DNA of 64,000 bases from Avibacterium sp. 20-132 (GTDB lineage Bacteria > Pseudomonadota > Gammaproteobacteria > Enterobacterales > Pasteurellaceae): contig NZ_CP091456.1 in NCBI RefSeq assembly GCF_023611925.1, positions 1,054,001 to 1,118,000 of the forward strand, given 5' to 3'. Below are positions 56,628-64,000 of the stretch, piece by piece (position 1 is the first letter of the stretch; every line of letters starts with the position of its first letter). The notes below the pieces were generated by a model. It had not been told where the DNA came from, searched no databases, and saw only the letters and a program-made list of their open reading frames with translations. A program made the translations under genes and the position numbers.

Positions 56628-57656
56628 GGATTTTTCTGCCCATTTTGCTAAGAGAACACCCGCAGCGACAGCAACATTCAAACCTGAGTTAAGTGGGTTA
56701 GCAAGGGATAAATTCACAACATCATCGTGATTTTTTGCCAAATTTTCCCCCGCACTTTCGCTTAATACAAAGATCACTTTATCGCTTAATTTCAACTGAG
56801 CGAAAGGTTTGGCTTGTTTGTTTTGGCTTAGATGTACGATTTGATAGCCTTTTTCACGCAATTCAGTTAAACCCTGCTCTGTGCTGTTGGTCAGTAACGT
56901 ATGTATGTATTCTGCACCGCCTTCTGCCACACGCATTGCCGCAGCAGAGTTAAGTAAATCGGCTTTACTCAATACTAACCCTTTCACGCCATATACCGCA
57001 CAAGTTCGCACAATGCCACCGATGTTATGGGCATTATGTACATTATCAAGTAACACTAAGGCATCTTTTTGGCGTGGAATGTCTAGATACCCAGTAAGGG
57101 TAAAATGACGAGGTTTTTTCACCAACATACAAATGCCGTTATGGTGTTCTGTACCACTCACTAACGCAAGTTCTTTATTATCTACAACGTGATAGACTTT
57201 TTTATTTGCTGCCAAATAGCTGAATAATTCCCCGACACGGTGTGCCATTTCCACGGTAGTCCATACGCGAACAATGCTTTCAGGACGCTGAGCAAAAAGT
57301 GCTAAACAGGTGTTTTCACCATAAACTTTAATTTCTTCTGCGCGATTTTTCTTAATTTTTTCTGGTGCACGTGGGGAAAGAGGGCCTGTTTTTTTCTGTT
57401 TTTCTTTTTCCCCAGTTCGTTTAATTACCACTTTGACATTGGCTGTGCCACGTGCATTATCCATCGTTAATTCTGTACGTTGTTGCACTTTTTCGCTTGC
57501 TTTGAACGCTGTCTTTTCTCGAGGAAAAGGGCGTTTATCTTCCTTTTTTCCACGCGAGAAGTGCGGTGCTTTTTTGTCTTGTTTTTCGCCAGCGTAGCGT
57601 TCATTGAAACGTTTTGTGGAATCCGATTGTTGGAAGGTTGGTTTTTTTGCGTTCAT
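56622..57656 (-). CDS. yfiF: YfiF-like TrmH/SpoU family RNA 2'-O-methyltransferase
   Basis: A 344-residue protein with a basic, lysine-rich disordered N-terminus (about 1-105), a SpoU substrate-binding domain (VYGENTCLALFAQRPESIVRVW, YHVVDNKELALVSGTEHHNGIC) and a C-terminal SPOUT knot (VLLDNVHNAHNIGGIVRTC, FVLSESAGENL, NSGLNVAVAAGVLL). The knot binds SAM. The RNA target is unknown for YfiF. It is upstream of pssA in divergent orientation. It contains an uptake signal. Confidence 0.88.
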   Translation of the reverse strand: MNAKKPTFQQSDSTKRFNERYAGEKQDKKAPHFSRGKKEDKRPFPREKTAFKASEKVQQRTELTMDNARGTANVKVVIKRTGEKEKQKKTGPLSPRAPEKIKKNRAEEIKVYGENTCLALFAQRPESIVRVWTTVEMAHRVGELFSYLAANKKVYHVVDNKELALVSGTEHHNGICMLVKKPRHFTLTGYLDIPRQKDALVLLDNVHNAHNIGGIVRTCAVYGVKGLVLSKADLLNSAAAMRVAEGGAEYIHTLLTNSTEQGLTELREKGYQIVHLSQNKQAKPFAQLKLSDKVIFVLSESAGENLAKNHDDVVNLSLANPLNSGLNVAVAAGVLLAKWAEKSL

Positions 57657-57829
57657 TTTGCGTTACCAAATTGTGATAAAAATAAGAAAAGTGGGCGAAT
57701 TTTCAGCGCACTTTGTCAGAAAGTGTGAGCATTATAGCGAAAAAATATCTTTTTTCTACCAAGCGAAGAAGTAAATATTGTAAACTAGCGAGCTGAACAA
57801 AAAAGATTACTAAAATTAGAGTAAAAATT

Positions 57830-59191
57830 ATGTTGATAAATAAAACGAAACGGGCGAAAGAAAATCTACAAACCTTGCCTTATTTGGCTTTAGAGGAAAC
57901 ACAAATTGATTTTCTTCATCACCCTGCGGAATTTAAGCAACAGATTATTCAGCTTATTCGTGAAGCAAAAACGCGCATTTATATCACCGCACTTTATTGG
58001 CAAAATGATGAAGCAGGGCAAGCGATTTTGAATGAGATCTTTGCCGCGAAAAGCCGTAATCCGAATCTTGATGTGAAAATTTTTGTGGATTGGCATCGCG
58101 CTCAACGTAATTTACTCGGGGCAGAAAAGACAGCCACAAATGCGGACTGGTATTGTGATCAACGGGCAATTCATCAATATGGTGAACACGCTCATTTATT
58201 TTTCGGTGTTCCCGTAAATACACGAGAAGTTTTTGGCGTTTTACACATTAAAGGTTTTATTTTTGATGATACGTTGCTATACAGTGGGGCGAGTATCAAT
58301 AATGTTTATTTACAGCAAAATGAAAAATATCGCTACGATCGTTATCATAAAATCACTCATTCGGCTTTAACAGACTCAATGGTGGATTTTCTCAAACAGC
58401 ATTTGCTGAGTAATCAAGCAGTATTACCGTTGGATAATGTTGAGCGTCCTAAAACCAAAGAAATTCGCCAACATATTCGTGCTTTCCGTAAAGGCTTGGC
58501 AAGTGATGGACAATATAAGTTTGCAAACGAAGAAAATTCTGGCCTAAAAATCACCCCACTTTTTGGCTTAGGCGGTGGTGCAAATCTGCTTAACCGTACG
58601 ATTGAAGATCTTTTTCAGATTGTGCAGGAAAAATTGGTGATCTGTACGCCTTACTTTAATTTCCCTCGCCCATTGCAACAAAAAATTCGGCGTTTATTAC
58701 AAAAAGGCAAGCAAATTGAAATTATTGTGGGGGATAAAACTGCCAATGATTTTTATATTCCCCCTTCACAGCCATTTAAAATGGCTGGCGCGCTGCCTTA
58801 TTTATATGAAAGTAATTTACGTCGTTTTAGCCAAAAATTTGAGCAACAAATCAACCAAGGTCAGCTGGTTATTCGCACTTGGAAAGACGGTGATAACAGC
58901 TATCACCTAAAGGGTGTGTGGGTAGATGATCATTATATGCTTTTAACCGGCAACAATCTTAACCCGCGTGCTTGGCGTTTAGACGCAGAAAATGGCTTGC
59001 TCATTCAAGATCCAGCACAACAACTGCAATCCCAAGTACAACAAGAGTTAGACTGTATTCGCCAACATACCATACAGCTCACACACTACACAGAACTGGA
59101 GGCACTTTCGCAATATCCAGAACCAGTGCAAAAACTGCTGAAAAAATTTGCCCGTATTAAAGCGGATAAATTAGTGAAGATGATTTTGTAG
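57830..59191 (+). CDS. pssA: CDP-diacylglycerol--serine O-phosphatidyltransferase
   Basis: It makes phosphatidylserine, precursor of phosphatidylethanolamine. The 453 residues belong to the phospholipase D superfamily with two HKD motifs: HIKGFIFDDTLLYSG near 138-152 and HLKGVWVDDHYMLLTGNNLNPRAW near 357-380. This is the peripheral, Gram-negative type I enzyme. A terminator follows. An uptake signal lies early in the coding region. Confidence 0.96.
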   Translation: MLINKTKRAKENLQTLPYLALEETQIDFLHHPAEFKQQIIQLIREAKTRIYITALYWQNDEAGQAILNEIFAAKSRNPNLDVKIFVDWHRAQRNLLGAEKTATNADWYCDQRAIHQYGEHAHLFFGVPVNTREVFGVLHIKGFIFDDTLLYSGASINNVYLQQNEKYRYDRYHKITHSALTDSMVDFLKQHLLSNQAVLPLDNVERPKTKEIRQHIRAFRKGLASDGQYKFANEENSGLKITPLFGLGGGANLLNRTIEDLFQIVQEKLVICTPYFNFPRPLQQKIRRLLQKGKQIEIIVGDKTANDFYIPPSQPFKMAGALPYLYESNLRRFSQKFEQQINQGQLVIRTWKDGDNSYHLKGVWVDDHYMLLTGNNLNPRAWRLDAENGLLIQDPAQQLQSQVQQELDCIRQHTIQLTHYTELEALSQYPEPVQKLLKKFARIKADKLVKMIL

Positions 59192-59237
59192 AAGAAAACT
59201 TTTTACATTTCAATGTGTTCTTACCACACTTTTGCTC

Positions 59238-59268
59238 TTCCCCTCTTGATGCAAGAGGGGAATTTTTT
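59238..59268 (+). terminator. terminator after pssA
   Basis: TTCCCCTCTT/AAGAGGGGAA is a perfect 10-bp stem with a five-base loop followed by TTTTTT, 46 bp after the pssA stop. Confidence 0.93.
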
Positions 59269-59448
59269 GGGAAATCCTAACTCATTTCCAAATGACCGCC
59301 TTTACATTGCTTGTGTGGCAATATTTTTTAGGCGGACACACCAGCCCGCCATTACGGGAAAATAGGAAGGCAATGAAGAAGTGCGGTAATTTTTTACAGT
59401 ATTTTTACCTGAGATGAGGATAGCACTTATCGATCGATGTGTTGAAAG

Positions 59449-59910
59449 CTAGCCAAACAATTTTTTGCCAAAGAAAAATAGCACTAATCCAGCGCCCATA
59501 AACACAAAGCCAATTATTTGCCAGATTTGGATTGGACGACTTGTCATACCAATCAAGCCAAAATGATCAATCACCGCTGCGGCAATAAGTTGCCCGATAA
59601 TGATGAAAAACAGCATATTTGTTACGCCCATTTTAGGGGCGAGAAAAATGGTTGTGAAGACCACTAACGCACCGAGCGGGCCACCAATGAGTTTCCATAT
59701 TGGTTGTTTTGGCACTTGTTGTAAGGTAGTGAATAAATCAGCTTTCCACCAACAAATAAAAAGCAGCAATAGGGTTCCCATCGCAAAAGAAATCAATGCG
59801 GCCACCACGGGTTGTCCCATTAATGATCCTGCCAGTTGGCTATTAATCGCGGCTTGCGTGGCAAGGGCAACGCCTGCACAAAGTGCAATCAGAATAAATG
59901 AAATGAGCAT
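59449..59910 (-). CDS. DMT-superfamily membrane protein (YdcZ/DUF606 type)
   Basis: A 153-residue protein with five hydrophobic segments. It begins MLISFILIALCAGVALATQAAINSQLAGSLMGQP and contains GGPLGALVVFTTIFLAPKMGV; both fit the DUF606/YdcZ family of half-size drug/metabolite transporters. The substrate is unknown and such proteins may pair to form a transporter. It follows the nitroreductase gene on the same strand, separated by an uptake-signal hairpin. Confidence 0.82.
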   Translation of the reverse strand: MLISFILIALCAGVALATQAAINSQLAGSLMGQPVVAALISFAMGTLLLLFICWWKADLFTTLQQVPKQPIWKLIGGPLGALVVFTTIFLAPKMGVTNMLFFIIIGQLIAAAVIDHFGLIGMTSRPIQIWQIIGFVFMGAGLVLFFFGKKLFG

Positions 59911-59948
59911 ACCTATTCCAAAGAATGATTAAAAAGAAGAAAATTTGC

Positions 59949-59985
59949 ACCGCACTTTATTTTTATTGATAGGATAAAGTGCGGT
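59949..59985 (-). repeat. inverted uptake-signal hairpin
   Basis: ACCGCACTTTAT/ATAAAGTGCGGT gives a perfect 12-bp stem around a 13-base loop (59949-59985), including two 9-bp uptake signals. It lies 17 bp past the nitroreductase stop and may terminate its transcript, though the T run is short. Confidence 0.8.
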
Positions 59986-60002
59986 AGGATTTTACGGGGT
60001 TT

Positions 60003-60671
60003 TTATTTTACCCATTCGACAATTTCGTCAAATGCTTGGCGTGTTTTTTCTCGCGGTGCATTTACGCGATAGCCAAATGCTGCCATCACGCTGAGCTTGT
60101 ATTCATCTGCACGGTATAACCCTTCTGCAACAAAAAGATCATTCATTTTTTCTAGCGGAAAGCCCTCAATCGGGGTGCTATCAATGCCAATCATTGCCGC
60201 GCTAGTGAGCATATTGCCTAAGGCGATATAACTTTGACGGCAAGCCCAATGATAAAACGCAACGGGATTGTCGGTGAGCGCAAAATCGTTTTCTGTAAAG
60301 TTGCGATAAAAACCTTGACGCAATTTAAGGGCATCTTCAGGGATATGATGCACATCACGCATAATATGTGGGACATATTCGCCATCTGCTAGGAGAGTTT
60401 GGGGTTGGCGAACGAGGATGACGACAAAATGGCTACAATCCATAATTTTATCTTTCGCTCCCCACGCGGTATCGCGGATAAGTTCTTTAATATGCTGATT
60501 TTCAATCACTAAAAATTTCCACGGCTCAAATCCAAAGGAACTTGGCGAAAGACGTGCGGTTTCAAGGATAAAGCGAAAATCTTCCTCACTGATTTTCTTT
60601 GTGGGATCGTATTGTTTGCACGCGTGGCGAAAATGGTAAGCATCAAGAATTTGTTGTTTGGAAATCGTCAT
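60003..60671 (-). CDS. NAD(P)H-dependent nitroreductase family flavoprotein
   Basis: A 222-residue FMN-binding oxidoreductase. The N-terminal HFRHACKQYDPTKKIS and ETARLSPSSFGFEPWKFLVIEN are typical of the nitroreductase family (FMN phosphate and ring contacts), with GIDSTPIEGFP near 165 as the NfsB-like C-terminal block. Such enzymes reduce nitro compounds and quinones; the physiological substrate is not known. I chose the ATG at 60671 with AGGAATAT upstream; the frame extends to 60734. Confidence 0.88.
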   Translation of the reverse strand: MTISKQQILDAYHFRHACKQYDPTKKISEEDFRFILETARLSPSSFGFEPWKFLVIENQHIKELIRDTAWGAKDKIMDCSHFVVILVRQPQTLLADGEYVPHIMRDVHHIPEDALKLRQGFYRNFTENDFALTDNPVAFYHWACRQSYIALGNMLTSAAMIGIDSTPIEGFPLEKMNDLFVAEGLYRADEYKLSVMAAFGYRVNAPREKTRQAFDEIVEWVK

Positions 60672-60764
60672 TATTATATTCCTCTTGTTAAAAAAGCTGG
60701 CCATATTATGCGAAAGTTTGGCAAGGAATGCCATAGCTAACTTTTTGTATCAGAATGAGGGCAT

Positions 60765-60792
60765 AAAAAAACTGGGAGCAACGCCCCCAGTT
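60765..60792 (-). terminator. terminator after the Dcu transporter
   Basis: On the minus strand AACTGGGGGC/GCTCCCAGTT, with one mismatch, is followed by a seven-base T run, about 25 bp after the stop. Confidence 0.88.
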
Positions 60793-60816
60793 GATAGCAT
60801 AAAGTGCGGTAAAAAA

Positions 60817-62130
60817 TTACAGCAAAATATTTGCGAACAACAAGCCAAACGCAAGGCTGAATGCCATACTTAATAGCCCCGGTAGCATAAAGCTATGGTT
60901 GAAAATATATTTACCAATACGTGTTGTTCCTGTGGTATCAAAGTCAATTGAGGCAATGATTGGACCGTAATTTGGAATGAAGAAGTAACCATTTACCGCA
61001 ACAAATACCCCAATTAACACAGGTGCTGGAATGCCCAATGCAATCCCAACTGGGAATAAAGTGGCAACTGTTGCGCCTTGGCTATTTACTAAAACAGAAA
61101 GCACAAATAGTGCAATAGCAAAGGTCCAAGGTGCGGTTTCAACCAACACTTTCACACTTTCTTTGACTTCCACCATATGCGCTTGCATCAGGGTATCACC
61201 TAACCACGCAATACCAAAAATAGCGATAACAGCACGCATTCCCGCGTGGAACACGGAACCTTGTGTAATGGCGTTACCATTTGGTTTACAAGTTAAAATG
61301 ATTAATGCTCCCACAGTCAGCATCACGATTTCAATGGCGTGTGCCATTCCCATTGGTTTGCCATCAAAAACTGGACGTAAGCCAGGGAATGCCCCCATTA
61401 ATACTACTAATAACGCACCAAATAAGAATAAACCGACAGATAATTTCGCAGTTGGTTTTAATTGAATGTTGTCAGGATTAACATCTGTATGGTTTTCTTT
61501 TACATACTCAGGATCTTGTAATAAACGTTGATATTCTGGGTCATCTTTTAATTCTTTACCCATTTTATTGACGAAAATACAAGCAAGTGCTAAGCCTAAA
61601 ATGGTTGAAGGTATGGTTACCATTAATACATCACCTAAGTGAATGCCTTGTGGCTCAAGATAAGCAACCACCGCAACCACCGCAGCAGCAATCGGGCTAG
61701 CGACAATGGCAAATTGTGAAGCAATTACCGCCATTGAAAGCGGACGTTCAGGACGCACACCATTGTGGCGACTTACTTCTGCAATCACCGGTAATACAGA
61801 ATAAGCCACGTGACCTGTTCCTGCTAATACGGTGAATGTCCAAGTTACTGCAGGCGCAATAAAGGTGATGTATTTCGGGTGTTTACGTAAAATATTGGTG
61901 GCGATTTTGATCATATAATCTAAACCACCTGCGGCTTGCATTGCTGCTGCGGCAGAAACGACCGCCATAATCATTAGCATTACATTAATCGGTAAACCCG
62001 CAGGCGCTAAGCCGAAGCCAAAAGAGAGGATAGCAAGCCCCATACCGCCCATCACTCCCAAGCCGATACCGCCAATGCGCGCACCAATCAAAATGCACAC
62101 CAATACGATGGCAAATTGGAGAAAAAACAT
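60817..62130 (-). CDS. dcuB: anaerobic C4-dicarboxylate transporter, Dcu family (DcuA/DcuB)
   Basis: An inner membrane antiporter of 437 residues with about ten or more helices, exchanging fumarate, malate, aspartate and succinate. Family blocks: [10 protein letters not shown] near 15, [13 protein letters not shown] near 80, [15 protein letters not shown] near 150, IAWLGDT near 315 and [21 protein letters not shown] near 395. The DcuA and DcuB subtypes cannot be separated by eye; I use dcuB after the Haemophilus naming. I chose the ATG at 62130 with AGAGGTT upstream; the frame extends to 62223. Confidence 0.9.
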   Translation of the reverse strand: MFFLQFAIVLVCILIGARIGGIGLGVMGGMGLAILSFGFGLAPAGLPINVMLMIMAVVSAAAAMQAAGGLDYMIKIATNILRKHPKYITFIAPAVTWTFTVLAGTGHVAYSVLPVIAEVSRHNGVRPERPLSMAVIASQFAIVASPIAAAVVAVVAYLEPQGIHLGDVLMVTIPSTILGLALACIFVNKMGKELKDDPEYQRLLQDPEYVKENHTDVNPDNIQLKPTAKLSVGLFLFGALLVVLMGAFPGLRPVFDGKPMGMAHAIEIVMLTVGALIILTCKPNGNAITQGSVFHAGMRAVIAIFGIAWLGDTLMQAHMVEVKESVKVLVETAPWTFAIALFVLSVLVNSQGATVATLFPVGIALGIPAPVLIGVFVAVNGYFFIPNYGPIIASIDFDTTGTTRIGKYIFNHSFMLPGLLSMAFSLAFGLLFANILL

Positions 62131-62399
62131 AATCGAACCTCTTTTAATATATGGATTAGATAATTTCTTTGCAAAAAGAACATACAATGATGAAAAGAGA
62201 AAAATCTCTTTAAAATCGCGCAATAATATAGCAATAAACGCGGTGAATCGCTATATAAGCTCTAATTATTTTTATTTATTCATTGATTTAGAATAAAACC
62301 TACCTTAACAAGTGAGGAATTTCGCAGAGTTTCTTTGAAAGATGAATAAAGTGCGGTTATACTTAAGCCTTTATTTTGAACTAAAACATAGAGAGTAAA
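62131..62399. promoter_or_regulatory. divergent dcu-yibN control region
   Basis: The 269-bp spacer between divergent genes contains TTGAT-TTAG-AATAA (62283-62296), eight of ten matches to the FNR consensus, and an uptake signal near 62350. FNR activation of dcu is known in E. coli, but this match is weak. Confidence 0.35.
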
Positions 62400-62846
62400 A
62401 TGCAAGAATTTCTACCGATGGCAACCGCCTTTGCAAAAAATCACACATTAATGGTTATTTCTTGGATAGCCGTATTTTTTCTCGTTATTTACACCTATTT
62501 CAAGGCGTTCACCACCAAAGTGAAAACCATTGAGAATGCCGAGATCGTTAGCTTAATGAATAATAAAGAGGCGACAGTAATTGATGTGCGTACTCTTGAT
62601 GAGTTTGAACGTGGGCATATTATTCACAGCATTCATTTATTACCTAGCGAAATTAAAAATCAGAATATTGGTAAAATTGAACAGCATAAAGACAAGCCCG
62701 TTGTGGTTGTGTGTGCCACGGGAATGGCTGCAGGCACTTCCGCAGAGCTTTTGGCTAAACAAGGATTTCGCGAAGTGTACGCGTTAAAAGAAGGGATTGC
62801 AGGTTGGCGTTCAGCGAATTTGCCATTAGTGAAAAAAGATAAATAA
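62400..62846 (+). CDS. yibN: membrane-anchored rhodanese-like protein YibN
   Basis: A 148-residue protein with one N-terminal transmembrane helix (about 15-35) and a rhodanese domain containing VIDVRTLDEFERGHI near 59 and the active-site loop CATGM near 104-108 with the catalytic cysteine. It may transfer sulfane sulfur; the role is uncertain. It starts the yibN-secB-gpsA string found in many gammaproteobacteria, 18 bp before secB. Confidence 0.93.
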   Translation: MQEFLPMATAFAKNHTLMVISWIAVFFLVIYTYFKAFTTKVKTIENAEIVSLMNNKEATVIDVRTLDEFERGHIIHSIHLLPSEIKNQNIGKIEQHKDKPVVVVCATGMAAGTSAELLAKQGFREVYALKEGIAGWRSANLPLVKKDK

Positions 62847-62864
62847 CTCATAGAGGAATAGAAA

Positions 62865-63377
62865 ATGACTGAGCAAAATCAAGAAGTTGCAACGGAAGCA
62901 CAAGAACAACAAACAGAAGCTGTATTACAAATTCAACGTATCTATATTAAAGATGTCTCTTTTGAAGCGCCGAATCTTCCCCATATTTTCCAACAAGAAT
63001 GGAAACCTCAACTTTCTTTTGATTTAAACACAGAAGTGGTTGAATTAGGTGAAGATCTTTATGAGGTCTGTTTAAACATTTCCACCGAAACCACCCTTGA
63101 AGAAAGTGGTGATGTGGCGTTTATTTGTGAAGTAAAACAAGCAGGTGTGTTCACAGTAAGTGGGTTGGAAGGCGTTCAACTTGCCCATTGCTTAACTTCA
63201 CAATGCCCAAATATGCTGTTCCCTTACGCGCGTGAATTAATTGCAAGCCTTGTAAACCGTGGCACTTTCCCGCCATTAAATCTTTCTCCTGTAAACTTTG
63301 ATGCACTCTTTATGGAATATTTAGAGCGTCAGCAAGCGGAGCAAGCACAGGACGAGAAACCAGAAACGGTTAATTAA
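62865..63377 (+). CDS. secB: protein-export chaperone SecB
   Basis: A tetrameric cytosolic chaperone that keeps preproteins unfolded and delivers them to SecA. The 170 residues begin with an acidic, glutamine-rich tail ([16 protein letters not shown]), then [19 protein letters not shown] and [32 protein letters not shown] as one C-terminal block. AGAGGAATAG precedes the ATG. A terminator follows. Confidence 0.97.
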   Translation: MTEQNQEVATEAQEQQTEAVLQIQRIYIKDVSFEAPNLPHIFQQEWKPQLSFDLNTEVVELGEDLYEVCLNISTETTLEESGDVAFICEVKQAGVFTVSGLEGVQLAHCLTSQCPNMLFPYARELIASLVNRGTFPPLNLSPVNFDALFMEYLERQQAEQAQDEKPETVN

Positions 63378-63384
63378 TCAAAAT

Positions 63385-63410
63385 AAGTGGGTGAAAGACC
63401 CACTTTTTTA
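63385..63410 (+). terminator. terminator after secB
   Basis: AAGTGGGT/ACCCACTT, an eight-base-pair stem with a five-base loop, is followed by TTTTT, eight bases after the secB stop. Confidence 0.9.
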
Positions 63411-63544
63411 TAAAAATGACTGACCAGCTCCCCACGGTTAATCTGTGTATCTAAAAATGCTATTCCCAGCTTCATTCAAGTAGGTTAAACTCAGCCCTAC
63501 TATATACTCCGTGCTATTAACTTTTTTGATTATGGAGATGATTA

Positions 63545-64000
63545 ATGCACAACAATATTTCCAATTCACCCATTACTGTCATTGGCGCAGGATCTTACGG
63601 GACGGCATTGGCAATCAGTTTCTCTCGTAACGGTTCTCCTACTTATCTTTGGGGACATAATGCCGAACATATGCAAGCGTTGGCGGATACACGTTGTAAT
63701 CAGTCTTTTTTACCAGATATTCCGTTTCCTGAAGCATTACAAATTGAAACGAATTTAGCGAGTGCGGTGCAAAAATCACGAGATTTATTGATTGTTGTAC
63801 CTAGCCACGTTTTTGGCGAAGTTTTAGAAAAAATCCGACCGCACTTACAGCCAGAGCATCGAATTGTTTGGGCGACGAAAGGTTTAGAACGAGATACAGG
63901 GCGTTTATTGCAACAGGTGGTAGAAGAAAAACTTGGCACGCAATATCCATTAGCTGTTTTATCTGGCCCAACTTTTGCCAAAGAGCTTGCGCAAGGGCTG
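63545..64000 (+). CDS. gpsA: glycerol-3-phosphate dehydrogenase [NAD(P)+], 3' end cut by window edge
   Basis: It reduces dihydroxyacetone phosphate to sn-glycerol 3-phosphate for phospholipid synthesis. The first 152 residues are visible: [23 protein letters not shown] holds the NAD-binding GxGxxG motif, and [15 protein letters not shown] begins the conserved catalytic region. GGAGATGATTA precedes the ATG. It lies 167 bp after secB, beyond a terminator. It contains a near and a perfect uptake signal (the latter about 63838-63846). Confidence 0.96.
   Translation, partial: MHNNISNSPITVIGAGSYGTALAISFSRNGSPTYLWGHNAEHMQALADTRCNQSFLPDIPFPEALQIETNLASAVQKSRDLLIVVPSHVFGEVLEKIRPHLQPEHRIVWATKGLERDTGRLLQQVVEEKLGTQYPLAVLSGPTFAKELAQGL

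Overview
The window is chromosomal DNA of a Pasteurellaceae bacterium. Gene content and order are gammaproteobacterial and closest to Haemophilus-type genomes. The 9-bp DNA uptake signal AAGTGCGGT (or its complement ACCGCACTT) occurs more than forty times by eye, inside and between genes. This core is the Hin-type signal (Haemophilus, Aggregatibacter, Pasteurella, Avibacterium and relatives), not the ACAAGCGGT type. The DNA is AT-rich. I see no insertion sequence, prophage or CRISPR array. Almost everything is core genome.

Layout: (1) 1-7.2 kb, minus strand: the oxidative pentose phosphate genes zwf, pgl and gnd (gnd runs off the left edge), with a two-gene HEPN/MNT toxin-antitoxin-like module between pgl and gnd, then cysQ and an OPT-family peptide transporter. 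(2) 7.3-11.1 kb, plus: heat/redox proteins hslR and hslO, gluconeogenic pckA behind a CRP-like site, and the methionine repressor metJ behind tandem met boxes. (3) 11.1-16.3 kb, plus: the S10 ribosomal protein operon (rpsJ to rpsQ) with a recognisable promoter and a structured leader. (4) 16.4-22 kb: an asparaginase, transaldolase, tag and lptD. (5) 22.1-27.2 kb, minus: rpoH, then narQ-murB-DUF2322-tehA, which looks like one transcription unit. (6) 27.5-33 kb, plus: the periplasmic nitrate reductase operon napDAGHBC, divergent from the nitrate sensor gene narQ and lacking napF. (7) 33.3-38.4 kb, plus: the RNA-turnover group pnp-nlpI-deaD. (8) 38.5-41.3 kb, minus: a methyltransferase, tdk, a small membrane protein and tsaD. 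(9) 41.5-45.8 kb, plus: the macromolecular synthesis operon rpsU-dnaG-rpoD and a tRNA-Ile2. (10) 46-52.8 kb: bamD, rluD-pgeF, ygfZ, yicC, rph-pyrE and djlA. (11) 53-59.2 kb: glycolytic fba and pgk, a T2-type RNase, a YfhL-type ferredoxin, a SpoU-type methyltransferase and pssA. (12) 59.4-64 kb: a DMT-type membrane protein, a nitroreductase, a Dcu C4-dicarboxylate transporter, and yibN-secB-gpsA (gpsA cut by the right edge).

The genes fit a facultative anaerobe respiring nitrate (Nap with NarQ) and exchanging C4-dicarboxylates (Dcu), with central carbon flow through the pentose phosphate pathway, lower glycolysis and PEP carboxykinase. The best candidates for a closer look are the HEPN/MNT pair inside the pentose phosphate cluster, inverted uptake-signal pairs acting as hairpins (one inside the nap operon, one inside pgeF coding DNA), the structured leaders before rpsJ, pnp and napD, and a 431-bp gene-free stretch between lptD and rpoH. 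No wholly new system is evident from sequence alone.
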